Assembly (NCBI GenBank): GCA_963921795.1
Contig: OY997652.1
Span: 22,339,678-22,403,677 of the forward strand
Length of the DNA: 64,000 nucleotides
Direction of reading: 5' to 3'
DNA from: Nannobrachium achirus
Taxonomy: Eukaryota > Chordata > Actinopteri > Myctophiformes > Myctophidae
Position numbers and translations under genes: made by a program. Below the pieces are notes generated by a model. That model was not told the origin of the DNA. It saw only the letters and a program-made list of their open reading frames with translations, and ran no database searches. Of this stretch, positions 53,340 to 64,000 are shown in pieces; within the stretch, counting starts at the first letter, position 1, and every line of letters starts with the position of its first letter.

Positions 53340-54115
53340 AGGGTCCGGAGCTCTGCAGTGTTGCTAGCTTCACTGTCACACTAGTGTTGGCTCCCAGTGT
53401 CTGTTCGTGCCTCTGCTAGCCTCATCCTTCTTTCACTGACCTTGTCTGTGACCCGGCCATGGAAAGCCACTGTAGTGGTCCACGTTTCTGATACAGTCCG
53501 CCCATGATGTGACATCAAGTGCTATTCGTAGCATTCTTGTGTAGATGCCTTTTCCTCCTGTGGCCTACTGTGAGCGTCCATGTCGTATAGAGCAGTACCT
53601 CCGCTGAAGCCACAAACAGCCACCTCTTGAGGTCATCTCCCATGTCAGATTTCCACACTCTCCTCATCCCATACATGGCATTCCAGACAAGTGATCCTGT
53701 TCGGTCCAGGCAGTCCAGGCAGTGACATATTTGATATTTATATGTGATTTTGATTTAACACATGAATACATTCTCCAGGTGGTATTTGGTCTTCCTTTTC
53801 TTCTTTTCCCTTCTGGTGCCCACCATGACATTGCTATGTTGCAGTGCGTTGTTGTGGCACTGCCGTAGTATGTGTTCAATCATCTTCCATCTATGCAGCT
53901 TCACTTCCTCACTCAGCGGCTTCATCTCAGCTCTTTCTAGCAGCTCTTCAGTACTGATGTGATGTATACAGAGTACCGTAATCTTCCTAGGCATATCTAT
54001 TATGGAACACATCAACTGCCTTGCTGTCTCCTTTGTTCATTATCCATGTTTCACATCCGTATAGCAATAGGGGCACCACACAATGAGCTTCATGCAATAC
54101 CATTCAGTCAACCAG
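53340..54115 (-). pseudogene. LINE reverse transcriptase C-terminal remnants
   Basis: The minus-strand frame 54015-53755 reads ...ISTEELLERAEMKPLSEEVK then LHRWKMIEHILRQ, close to the NEELLERSGL.PLSEEI..RRWK.IGHILR tail of fish non-LTR reverse transcriptases. Further left WTLTVGHRRKRHLHKNATNS and GHRQGQ resemble another LINE tail. Several stops and shifts show it is dead. Confidence 0.75.
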
Positions 54116-54679
54116 TAGCAATCCTACACGACCACAGGTCTTAAATGTCTCAATAGAAGAGCAGGTACAACCTCCGCACCTGTGTTGGTTATATTGTATT
54201 AACATACCGTACTCTCTGTCTACAGTATATGGAGTAGTTAATATAACATAGTAATAAGATAATTAGTCACGAAAAGGTTATGGATTGCAGGAATCTCCTG
54301 AAACGTGTAAAATGAAGTAAAGTTAATCAAAATGTAGTCATTATGGAGAATGCCTATATCACCAGCATGAGAGGTCAATCACTGGGATTATCAGCCCTCT
54401 GCCGCACCACACCGCCCATGATTAAATGGGATTTCTTCATAATCTGTCCAGATGGAGGATGTTTTTATGATATAATCACATTACTAGATCAAATATAAAA
54501 TTATACTGCTGCTCCCAAAATCCTCATTTGGTTTTTGGGAGGTCATTATAGTGCTTAATTACTCATCACATTATGTAACCCTTGCATCTCTCTAAAGTAA
54601 ACCTTAAGACATGGATGATGCTATTCAGAAAAACTGGAGAATGTGGTGAAACTGCCATACTGTATATCAGCAGCATGTC
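54116..54679. other. No feature seen
   Basis: AT-rich unrecognised sequence, no gene or repeat signature. Confidence 0.5.
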
Positions 54680-54680
54680 A

Positions 54681-54779
<99 letters not shown>

Positions 54780-54780
54780 A

Positions 54781-54828
<48 letters not shown>
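54680..54828. repeat. (AC)n microsatellite
   Basis: About 149 bp of AC with two TCAC interruptions. Confidence 0.98.
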
Positions 54829-54830
<2 letters not shown>

Positions 54831-55214
54831 CCATTTGAAGTGTGAAGTATGGGGGAATCATTAATGCTTATATAAAGGAGCTTGATTCATTAAAAGATTG
54901 AGGACACACTAAATATTTTATGCCAATACATGAAAAACAGAAGCCATGCTGTTTGTTAATGAAAGTTTGACATTTTGTGCAAAATTGAGAAGAGAATGTG
55001 CAAAATAAGCTTTGTTCCGTAGGCTAATAATTACTTGCAGAGTCTCCAAACAACCACAACCATAAAGACCAATGGGTATTCAGACAACACAAAAGCAAGA
55101 TATTTGATTAACTATGCTAAAAGTGATCCATCCATTTTGAAATTATATTATTATTATTATATTATGCATGAACAATTCAATATTGCCAGTCCTAAAAATT
55201 GCATGCCAGAGTCT

Positions 55215-55330
55215 GTATAAACGGCCTGGACTGCTGTCCTAGCGGTCTGGGAACTCAAATGTAGCCTGAGAGCACCTCGCAGGTTCGAGTCCTGTTCCCG
55301 ATGATCTTCGCTGACAAGTGGCACACCTTT
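55215..55330 (+). repeat. tRNA-derived SINE head
   Basis: TCCTAGCGGTCTGGGAACTC followed by CGCAGGTTCGAGTCCTGTTC gives A-box-like and B-box (GGTTCGAGTCC) elements. Continuation as a SINE body rather than a mature tRNA (no acceptor pairing) argues against a tRNA gene. Confidence 0.7.
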
Positions 55331-55802
55331 TAATGTCCTGGTATGCACCCACTGATAAGACAACAGCTTTAGGAATGGAGTAAAATAAACTGAGTGAGAA
55401 TGAAGTAAAAAAGATGAAGGACCTTTTAATGGTCCTGGATCAAGTCAAACCCTATTACTAATAGAGAGGCCCATTAATCTTTAAGTGTATGCCTGCCAGT
55501 GCTGAGTAGCATGTCTGTGAAAGGAAAGAGCGAGTGGGAGAGACAGAGAGAGAGAGAGAGAGAGAGGGGGGCTGAGAGAGGGGCAGGGAGAGAGAGAACG
55601 GGTTTAGAGGGAGTAGAAGGATCCTGGTTACTTGCTATTCAGATTCTGTCCTCGCTAAGAGTCCAGGAAGTAAACACCAGGGGCACGGGAACAGGACACT
55701 GTGTTACACCAGCTCCCAGCTGGACACAATGTTATAGCATGGCTGAAATATCACAGAGACCGAAACCAGTTATCCTCTACGACTCGTTTGCATAGTAAAG
55801 AA

Positions 55803-55990
55803 GCATTGGGGCTCGGGTCCTGCAAGCCATCATGAGGGCTGTGGGTTCAAATCCACCGTGGTGCATCCGGCTTTGTCGGGCGTATGACTGTGAACACAAT
55901 TAGCCCGTGTTCTGGGGAGGGAAGAAGGGCGGGGAGGGTGATATTGCACGTACTCCTACAGGCTGGGGTGTCAGAGGGGCGTGTATCCAA
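55803..55990 (+). repeat. tRNA-derived SINE
   Basis: TGTGGGTTCAAATCCACCGT (B box) and GAACACAATTAGCCCGTGTT are shared with the minus-oriented copies at 5385, 32230 and 61553. Confidence 0.75.
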
Positions 55991-56666
55991 AAGGCACCCC
56001 GGTACAGTTAAGACCCGCCTGTGGAAGCTTGTGATTGGCTGAACCGTGCGACCTTCGCAACGCTCGACACAGCAACTCGCTCGCTAACGGCTCGCTCGCC
56101 GGTGTTTAACTTGGCTCAAGGTCGCCTGAGACGGCGCGCCTCCAACCCTCCGTCATCGGGGGTGCTTTTAGGATTCACACGTCAGAGGGAGTGTTGGACG
56201 GGGGAGTAGGCCCTATTCTCCCGGTGGGGGCTCCTCACTGGCAGTTGAGTCACATTCAACTGCATGTGTCAGGTATGTACTGTAAACTATACTGTATACA
56301 ATACACAATGTACAAGAAGATACAAACATTTATATTTTCTTTTTTCAGTCTGTCTCATAACAGAAAACAACAGTGTGGTGTCAGTGTTGCTGGCTGCATT
56401 CAGGTGTGACATTCATAAACTGTTAAGGATTCTGCACACATTCAGCAGACTGTCTCTAACACAGTTTGTCGATTCGAATATTTTTGTCAATATCTTTGTC
56501 GTTGTCAACCACTCTGGAGTTTGGCAATCAGATGATTAGAGTAATACCATACTTTACTATACACTATTTCAGCTTCACTAAAATCACTGTAATTTAAACT
56601 CGTTGTACAATGAAGTATGAATCAGCATGTTCTGTACCCGGCTGTTGAGTATAGCCAGTCAGCTTA

Positions 56667-56960
56667 AGGGGAGCACACACTAGACGCGGGCGGCTGCGCA
56701 GCGTCCCGTCGCGGTGTCGACGCACGTTAAGTGCCGCGCGGTAACCCCAACTGGATGCGGCGTGCTGCCATAGCACATTCATTTCCCCCAGTGGGGAGAA
56801 CCATGGGAGAACATGTTCACCACGCGGCAACGCTGGAAAAATAGAGCAGCGGCGTATCGGCGCGGCAGGCGGGGCGGCAGAAAATAATGGGGCTGTATGT
56901 TTTGACGCGCCGCTTCCGCGCCGCCTACGCGCCGCCTACACGTCCGGTGTGTGTTCCCCT
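56667..56960. mobile_element. GC-rich PIF/Harbinger-like MITE with TTA duplication
   Basis: AGGGGAGCACACACTAGACG...GGTGTGTGTTCCCCT, flanked by tta at 56664-56666 and 56961-56963. The interior is rich in CGCCGC. Confidence 0.88.
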
Positions 56961-56963
56961 TTA

Positions 56964-57490
56964 GACTCTTAGACTCCTACAAACCTTCATTATGCTACGC
57001 CTCAAAAAAGTAACACATTTTTGTTCAAATATCTTGCAAATATATTTTAGAATTTCCATTTCTGCTAACCAGCAAGCCAATTTGATTTACACTAGCGACT
57101 GTATAGACAAACCAGATGAGTCGAGTGTGTGTGGGGGGGAAGGGAGGGTGGTGTATCAACTCTGTAGTTTCTTTGCATTTTCAGCACTTCCGTTGCACAG
57201 ACTGAAACGGAAACATCTGAAAAAGATGTGAGCCAACAGTCTGTCTTGGCAGACTATATATCATCTTATCTATCAGCATGTCAATTGATCGTACAAGTCT
57301 TGCATAATGTTGTTCTTAGACCGTAAATACGCTGATAAAGTGCTAGAAAGGCAGAGGGAAAGCACACGCACTGTCTACTCCAAATATGTACTGCATAAAT
57401 GCCTATTAATTCTGTATAAGCTGCATGTTTTCCTATATCTTCTCTGCTCACATCCCTCCAAGCTCTTTTCTCTCTCTACATTGCTGAGTG
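56964..57490. other. No feature seen
   Basis: Unrecognised; no convincing exon. Confidence 0.5.
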
Positions 57491-57646
<156 letters not shown>

Positions 57647-58690
57647 TTGCTGCGGCTAGGCTTCAAGGCATCAACACATTATTACATGAATGTCAAAGAA
57701 CGTCCCCAGCTACATTCTCATCATTTATTTGTTCATTCATTCATCCCTCTCTTCAGCCACAGCTCCATACAGCGCCTCTCTCTTTGCACCCCCCCCCCCC
57801 CCCCCTTCCACCCCATCCCACCATCCCAGGTCCCACCATCCACCCTGACTGCAACCCTCTCTCTCTCTCCCCTCCCCCTCGCTCAGCATTCCATTGTGAG
57901 TGCTTGGTTCAGCAGCTCTCCTGCAGTACGCAGCCTTCCCTTCCCTGAGTGTGCAGTCTGAGGCAGAGCCAACCGCGGCAAAGCCTCCCATCTGGGCTCA
58001 GGGGAGGGGAAGGGACGGGCTTCAAGCTGTATAGGCCCGGTCAGGAAAACAACAACAACACACAGCACTGACACTCAGTTACTGCCTCATCTACATGCAT
58101 TCAGTGGGAACCAGAATGGCCACCAACAAGATCTATCGATTTGTTGGTTCATATGAGTGAAATTAACACAAAGCATGACTGTCTGTAATCCTCTGTTCCG
58201 CTTATTCAGTAATTAACGGATTGGTGAGATGAGAACTTGCTGCTGACGTTGCGGTTTCCAGAAGGGTTGGATGGATGGTTAACATGCCGTGCACAGTGGT
58301 GGAGGATGCTTGGATTCATTTATCTGGTATCTAATCTGCAGCACCTCCTAATCAACAACAAATTGAGGAACACAAATTACACAATGGGAGTCGCAGGCAT
58401 CATGCTGAGACTAGTCAGCCCTTTTCTGGTCCAGCTTCTTTTACACAACTCACAAACAAAGATGCACATTTTTAAATGTTTTGATTGTGTAATGTATTTT
58501 GTCGTTGTGAAGATCGCATGTACTCAATGAACAAATTGCAATGCATTCTAAAGCAGTTCTACCACAAGGTAGGGTACGGTGCTTTGGTATACATATATAC
58601 TTGTACTCATTGGGATAAATTCTTATCGGATGTGGCATGATGACAAAAAGATCACGATTTCTACTCAATGGCACAATTATAGAAGATCAG
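57647..58690. other. Pyrimidine-rich unique stretch, possible 5' region
   Basis: 57750-58050 is CT-rich with a C17 run and looks less repetitive than its surroundings. It could hold a non-coding 5' exon of mapk10, but I see no diagnostic signal and do not call one. Confidence 0.3.
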
Positions 58691-60002
58691 ATTTTCCAAC
58701 TAACTTAAAGGGGTACTGTCACCTAAAGGTCACTTTAAAAAGTCATCTTAAAATATGAGTTTTATGATGTCATTGTGGGAATGCGCAATTATAAGCCAAT
58801 CAAATGAATTGACTGTACTTAGACTACTTACTGTACTGGTCAGCTGTTGTTGAGGGGCGAGGGGCAGATTACTCTGTGACATGAGTTTCAGACTATTTCA
58901 GACCGTTTTCAGAGAGACCACGTGACCTACTGTATCATACTATTATAATTTTGGGGCGTGTCAAACCAAACACAATTGGTAAGCACTGTATCACAGCTCG
59001 TTCAGTTACACTGCAGTAATACAAGGTAGAGTTTCTGAATTGTCATTGGTCTAGGATTAATACTCCCTGACTGATAAATCCTTTGATGGCCTCGGATGTT
59101 GCTAAATTGTTTGACCCTTGGTGACTCTTAATTCTCTTTACAGATGTGCTGCTTTTTGCAAAGGGACTGGGCTTGAATTTGTATTATCAGCATTCAGCAC
59201 GCAAGCTTAACGTCCAGCCCTCAACTGACTACAGAGAAATGAAAACCAGATCAAATCCATTTATGTAACTATGCGCCTGACTCTATAGGCTGGGTTTGTC
59301 CATCGTAATAAGCAGTAACAGCCTAGGCCCTATAGGCCTAGGGTAACAGTTGTATGTATTATGCAATAACTTCATTTAATTTGCATTCATTTTGTACAAT
59401 CAAACCTGAAAGAGTGTATTAAGGCTTTAAGGAGTTTAGGCCATACAGCAAATCAGGCCAAATATGTGTAGGATGTTTATAATAACAGAATATTTAAAGC
59501 CAATTGTAGCCAATCGGAATGGAATCTGAAAAATCTGACAGATACATATTGATCACTTGACCGCAGAGATAACATGTACAGATTTGTGTGAGTTATGGAC
59601 AAAATCCGACTGTATCTGTAGGAGAATGGCTGAAGATCTTGTCAGGCGGAAATGGGCATGCATGGCCTATATAATGAATTGAGTCAATTTAAATCCAGAG
59701 GATGTTCCACAAAGAGTTATAGGCCTAAACATGAAGCACCACCATGAGGCTAATTTTTGAAAGATTTAGAGCAGAGGCTCTTCCGTGGCCTACTGGGAGT
59801 GTGCGTGCAAAGTTTCACACGGACGGACGGGCGTGAAAACATATTTTCCGGCCTTAGGCGGAAACTGTGGCGGAGACATTGATATAAGGGCAGGGTAGTC
59901 AAAACTAAGATCTGAAAAGCTAGAACACTGTTCTACTGTAAACAGCAGTGTTAAGATAATCAACATCCATCATTGATACATTGGAAGCTAATGAACATTA
60001 GC
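58691..60002. other. Mostly unrecognised, one Helitron-like fragment
   Basis: A MITE end (CTTAAAGGGGTACTGTCACC) at about 58704. At 59719-59880 a reverse fragment of the family B 5' end: GGACGGACGGGCGTGAAAAC, CATATTTTCCGGCC and CTGTGGCGGAGACA. No gene. Confidence 0.5.
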
Positions 60003-60039
60003 ATGCACACGCGCGCACACGCGCACGCACGCACACACG

Positions 60040-60121
<82 letters not shown>
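60003..60121. repeat. (CA)n microsatellite
   Basis: CGCACACG-type start, then about 75 bp of pure CA. Confidence 0.98.
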
Positions 60122-60123
<2 letters not shown>

Positions 60124-60342
60124 GTTACAAAATACAAACAATAGGCCTATTACCTGGACCTACAATATCTAAGGACCTGCTATGACCTGACCATGATGGA
60201 GCTGCTGCTAGGATTAAAGCGATTATTAATGCCATTGATTCTGTTGACGATAAAGCAGCACTTTTTCCTTGTGTATGCTTTGTAGTGTTCCTTTCTCGTT
60301 CCCTATTATTGCAACCTTCCTTCCCGCCTTTGTAATTCTTAA

Positions 60343-60994
60343 CTCATTGAGTGCCAATCCCGAACTAGTTCGGCTTTATTAGCGTATCGTAGTGTGCCGA
60401 TCCCGAACAAGTTCGGCTTTTAAAAAAAAAAAAAAATTTTTTTTTTTTTTGGAAAAATTTTTTTTTGAATTTTTTTTTTTTTTTTTTGGACCCCATCAAA
60501 TCTGGTGAACATGATTTCAATCGCGATTTTGCATGTTCCACCCCCATACAACCCCATCTAACATACAGGGCAGCCATTTTTGTTTACATTACATGTAAAA
60601 CATAATGGCGATTATCTCAAGAATGCCTGAACGGATTTCCAATCGGATTTTTTTGTTTGAAAGCTGTGAACAAACTGCACAAATCCACTCCAATGCAATC
60701 CAGGATTGCATTGGATTTTTTAGAGCTCATTCTTCTCTGTTTTTTTCCCATGCATGAGGTGTGCAAGGTTTAATCATGGCTAAGTTGACGAAAATAAGGC
60801 TTCTAAAATGCTTGGTAGCCAATAGCTAACTTCAAGCTAACTTCATCCTCTTCCTGTACATGCACAAAGGAAAGTGTTCAGGCAAGTAGGGCTTGGGCTT
60901 GGGCTCCAGGGCTTGGGCATGCATTACCAGCATATCTCTATTATTCTCTGGTCACTGGGCGCCCTCTAGTGGTGATAGGCTGGCACTCAATGAG
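60343..60994. mobile_element. TTAA-flanked MITE (CTCATTGAGTGCCA family), complete
   Basis: CTCATTGAGTGCCAATCCCG at left, TGGCACTCAATGAG at right, TTAA at 60339-60342 and 60995-60998. It contains poly-A/poly-T foldback at 60421-60490. Confidence 0.88.
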
Positions 60995-60998
60995 TTAA

Positions 60999-61305
60999 AG
61001 GAGTAGTTCACCCCCAAAATGACTTTTTCTCTATTGATTAGTCACACCATGGAGTTCAATAATATTTTTAGTTTTTTGTCGCATTCCTAAGACAAAAATG
61101 TGATAATGATAAATTTACCCCATTTCGTTACGGATGGGGACCCGTTTCGAAACGGGTCCCCATCCGGAATCAATGGGGGTAAATTTACTCTAATAAAATT
61201 TTTGTCTTAGGAATGTGACAAAAACCAAAACATATTATTGAACTCTACTCTCCATGGCATGAGTAATCAATAGGAAAAAAGTCATTTTGGGGGTGAACTA
61301 CTCAG
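60999..61305. mobile_element. TTAA-flanked foldback MITE abutting the previous one
   Basis: AGGAGTAGTTCACCCCCAAA...TTTGGGGGTGAACTACTC, TTAA at 60995-60998 (shared) and 61306-61309. The centre is a perfect palindrome GGGGACCCGTTTCGAAACGG (continuing), so the element is foldable end to end. Confidence 0.88.
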
Positions 61306-61552
61306 TTAACCTCTACAATGTGAGAGCTAAAGATCACTGTAGCACCGGCTATTTACACTATCAATGTCCTTTTTTAAGTATAAAGTAATTTCTTTGTATA
61401 TTTAGGTTATGTGTCATGTCTGCCATGTGCAACTTCAAAAAGCCAAACAGAAATGTAATTGTCAACGACAAAAACACAATTAAATTGTTAATCACAATTA
61501 TTTGAGTGACAATTGTTTGTCATGTAAAATATCATAATTGTGACAGCCCTAC

Positions 61553-61715
61553 CACCCGGCTTCCCTGCTCCCCCAAACACGGGCAATTGTGTTCACATAG
61601 ATCAGGGTAAATCAGATTATACTTTAGTACCCTGATCCACATAGGGGTAGAGGCTCAAAGCTGGATTCACCACAGTGGATTCGAACTCCCATACTCCGTG
61701 GTGGGGGTGTTACGT
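61553..61715 (-). repeat. tRNA-derived SINE, minus orientation, with 36-bp insert
   Basis: AACACGGGCAATTGTGTTCA and GTGGATTCGAACTCCCATAC are SINE sequence (compare 55803). The continuity is broken at 61601 by the miniature insert listed separately. Confidence 0.75.
61601..61636. mobile_element. 36-bp miniature relative of the 4.9-kb foldback
   Basis: Perfect 9-bp terminal inverted repeats ATCAGGGTA/TACCCTGAT. Its right arm read in reverse, TCAGGGTACTAAAGTAT, equals the terminus of the 11927-16862 element over 17 bases. Flanks tcacatag and ccacatag (7 of 8 identical) look like an 8-bp target duplication. Confidence 0.72.
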
Positions 61716-61903
61716 AAAGTGTGGATTCCTTACAAAAGTGTTAAATTAATTATGCTTATCTACTGTACATACTTTATCTTACATTTCACATATTCTATTA
61801 TTCCAGAACCACACATCTGTCCCTATTCCTTTCTTTTGAAGTGCTTACCAAACGGTTCATAGCAGTACTGTGATTACTACATGAAAGGTCAAAACATGTA
61901 TCA

Positions 61904-62372
61904 GTGGTGGACACTAACATTAGCATTTACTTGAGTACTGTACTTAAGTACATTTTTGTTATGTACTATGACTTTCACTCCACTACATTTTATAGACTGA
62001 TATTGTACTTTTGACTCCTCTACATGTCTAGGAAATAAAAAGGTAGGCTACATTATTAATTAAACACTTAGGCCTATACACCCTATTTCAAATAGGTAAA
62101 CAGTAGACTGACAGGAAATAGAGGGCGAGATGGGGAGTGACACGCGGCAAAGGTCGTCTGGATCGGGAATCGAACCAGCAACACCGCCAGGCATCTATGC
62201 CTATGTGGCACTGCCTAAGTGGTATCCGCCTGGACCAGTAGGCCAGTGGGCACCCAAAACATGTACTTTTTAATACTTAAGTAACTCGAGTGCAAATTTG
62301 ACACAGCAATTTTCACTTGAGTAATAGGAGTATCTATACTTTGACTCAAGTACTGGGGTTTGTCCACCACTG
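61904..62372. mobile_element. hAT-like AAGTACTTAAG element hosting a SINE
   Basis: CAGTGGTGGACACTAACATT at left, TTTGTCCACCACTG at right. A SINE (62097-62255) is nested, sharing CAGTAGACTGACAGGAAAT with 17880. Confidence 0.82.
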
Positions 62373-62693
62373 AATGTCATACAGTTAAGGGTATTCAAAT
62401 GACTATGGCAGTGGTGGAAAAACTCACATATTTCACTTAAGTAAAAGTATCAATACTGCAATATAGAAATACTCTGTTACAAGTAAAAGTCTGGAATTCA
62501 AAATGTACTTGAGTAAAAGTATGAAAGTGTTGACATCAAAATAAAAGTAAAAGTACAAAATGTCTGAAAATAGCAGATCTACAAGCTCACAACACGTCAC
62601 ATCGCAACGCATTGTGAGCTTGTAGATTGGCTATTTTCAAATAGCCAAGGTATAAAATAGGGCTAAAGTGGTTTATGTATGTTTTATAAAATT

Positions 62694-63794
62694 ATTGCGA
62701 CCGTTAGGGAGCAGTTTACTACCAAAACCTCCACCGGCCGTCCGTCCGTCCGTCCGTCCGTCCGTCCGTCCGTCCGTCCGTCCGTCACACGTCACACGTC
62801 ACACCTTTGTTTGTGTACGGTGTGATGTCATATATCTTCAGTATGACATCACACCACATGTGTACACAAACCTTTGTGTACGTTGCTGTGGCAACAGTCT
62901 GTTGTTGCTGGTCTGTTAGTGTACGTTAGCAACCACCTTAGCAACCATGGTTTTACCCTAGCAACCAACTGTTTACCCTAGCAACCAACTGTTTACCATA
63001 GCAACCATGTTTTTTTACCCTAGCAACCAACTGGGCATAAAAGGGATTCTGTTAGGGATCTCCATATATGGGCATAAAAGGGATTCTGTTAGGGATCTCC
63101 ATATATGGGCATAAAAGGGATTATGTTAGGGATCTCCATATATGGGCATAAAAGGGATTCTGTTAGGGATCTCCATATATGGGCATAAAAGGGATTCTGT
63201 TAGCTGTTAGTGATCTCCATATATGGGCATAAAAGGGATGCTGTTAGGGATCTCCATATATGGGCATAAAAGGGATTCTGTTAGGGATCTCCATATATGG
63301 GCATGAAAGGGATTATGTTAGGGATCTCCATATATGGGCATAAAAGGGATTGTATCCCAGATGATGCCCTGTTAGGAGATCCACACTAACAGAATCCATA
63401 TATGGTCCTACCGACAGCTGCTATAAGCCAACCCTGGCGATAAGGTCTGAGTCGAAGAAATGCTTCTTTCCTGGCAAGAATTGCCCCTTTATACTGTAGG
63501 GCTCGTTTGTGTATTGTATGACATCACGCCACATCATCGGCTGAGGACTGTGTGATGTCATCATATCTCCATATATGGAGACATAAGTTGCTCATGCCCA
63601 AATATGGGCTGGTGAGGTCAGACTTAGTGTGATGCGTAGGTTATCTCCATATATGGAGATTCAACTTCAATGAGTAACCATGGCAAACTGTCAACTGCCC
63701 GTATGTCTTGATAATTGGTAAAACAAACTTTTGGCTTATTTGTGGAGATAAGCGACCAACGGTCGCTTATCTCCCGATTAGGGAGTCTTACTGG
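62694..63794 (+). mobile_element. Helentron-like family A element with 37-bp array
   Basis: ATTGCGACCGTTAGGGAGCA, (GTCC)n at 62739-62787, a GTTTACCCTAGCAACCAACT repeat block, a 37-bp tandem array (63030-63354), and the 3' hairpin 63744-63774 (stem GGAGATAAGCGACC, loop AAC) then CGATTAGGGAGTCTTACTGG. Its insertion into a known host gives both boundaries. Confidence 0.86.
63030..63354. repeat. 37-bp tandem array with CCATATATGG
   Basis: About eight to nine units of GGGCATAAAAGGGATTCTGT then TAGGGATCTCCATATAT; one unit carries a 7-bp expansion near 63200. Confidence 0.93.
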
Positions 63795-64000
63795 TAATGT
63801 ATATATCCAAAGTAACTAGAAACTAAAGTTTTCAAATAAATGTAGTGGACTAAAATAATATTTGGATCCGAGATGTAGTGGAGTAGAAGGAAAAGTATTG
63901 GAAATTGGAAATGTTCAAGTAAAGTACAAATACCTCAACATTGTACTTATTAAATACTTAGTTACTTTCAGTCTGGACATGTTAATAAAATAATCACCCT

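Larger units (their letters stand above)
62409..63978. mobile_element. hAT-like AAGTACTTAAG element split by a Helentron-like insert
   Basis: CAGTGGTGGAAAAACTCACA starts it; hairpin module at 62566-62640. The body resumes after 63795 with CAAAGTAACTAGAAACTAAA, as in the intact copies. The right terminus is degraded. Confidence 0.82.

Noticed and set aside
55215..55290. Candidate tRNA gene with A- and B-box-like motifs
   Set aside because: No pairing acceptor stem or anticodon arm that I can fold, and the sequence continues as a SINE body. The same applies to 17930, 20500, 55830 and 62160.
56020..56220. CpG-rich segment considered as a promoter island of mapk10
   Set aside because: It is bordered by SINE sequence and a GC-rich MITE, with no core promoter motif or splice donor that would support a first exon.
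63030..63354. 37-bp repeats considered as a CRISPR-like array
   Set aside because: No spacers between units; a plain tandem array in a transposable element.

Overview
The window is vertebrate nuclear DNA, almost certainly from a teleost fish. The coding content is one split gene on the minus strand. It is recognisably the c-Jun N-terminal kinase JNK3 (mapk10), with GT-AG introns and exon lengths matching the vertebrate JNK genes. Everything else is non-coding and dense with fish-type repeats: CA/GT, GA and GACA microsatellites, hAT-, piggyBac- and PIF/Harbinger-like non-autonomous elements, Helitron/Helentron-like elements with (GTCY)n tracts, tRNA-derived SINEs and decayed LINE fragments. 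No prokaryotic-type operon, CRISPR array or rRNA is present, and I do not identify the species.

Gene layout (transcribed right to left): exon A 38513-38344 (N-terminal JNK3-type extension, internal Met start, P-loop); B 31497-31368 (VAIKK lysine); C 27728-27670; D 27312-27174 (ends in the HR of HRD); E 26556-26391 (DFG and the TPY dual-phosphorylation motif); two alternative 72-nt exons, 6a at 25527-25456 and 6b at 20199-20128; exon 7 11633-11451; exon 8 8992-8868; exon 9 3380-3317; exon 10 1964-1887. All phases join without a break and give about 395 residues. The first coding exon (upstream, to the right) and the last one (downstream, to the left) were not found. The 25 kb right of exon A holds upstream intron or 5' flank and no second gene that I can support.

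The most informative gene-level observations concern splicing. Both 6a and 6b carry a U12-type donor (GTATCCTTA), while both are entered through ordinary U2-type acceptors. Exon 7 has a U12-like branch site (TGCTTAAC) close to its acceptor. This arrangement would itself forbid joining 6a to 6b and explain mutual exclusion. Exon D has had its 3' end and 5' splice site amplified in a 33-bp tandem array, giving four equivalent donors spaced exactly 11 codons apart and open in frame, inside the HRD catalytic-loop boundary.

Repeat-level highlights: (1) a short hairpin module (core GATCTACAAGCTCACAACGC) recurs more than twenty times inside otherwise unrelated element families; (2) a 4.9-kb near-symmetric foldback element at 11927-16862 with an 8-bp target duplication has landed inside a hAT-like element, and a 36-bp relative with the same termini sits inside a SINE at 61601; (3) two Helitron/Helentron-like families have different ends but share a (GTCY)n tract and the same core; (4) arrays at 50.6-52.3 kb and 63.0-63.4 kb are rich in perfect CArG-box palindromes (CCATATATGG); (5) a 594-bp inverted-repeat element at 44836-45429 carries what looks like the start of a RecQ-like helicase reading frame.
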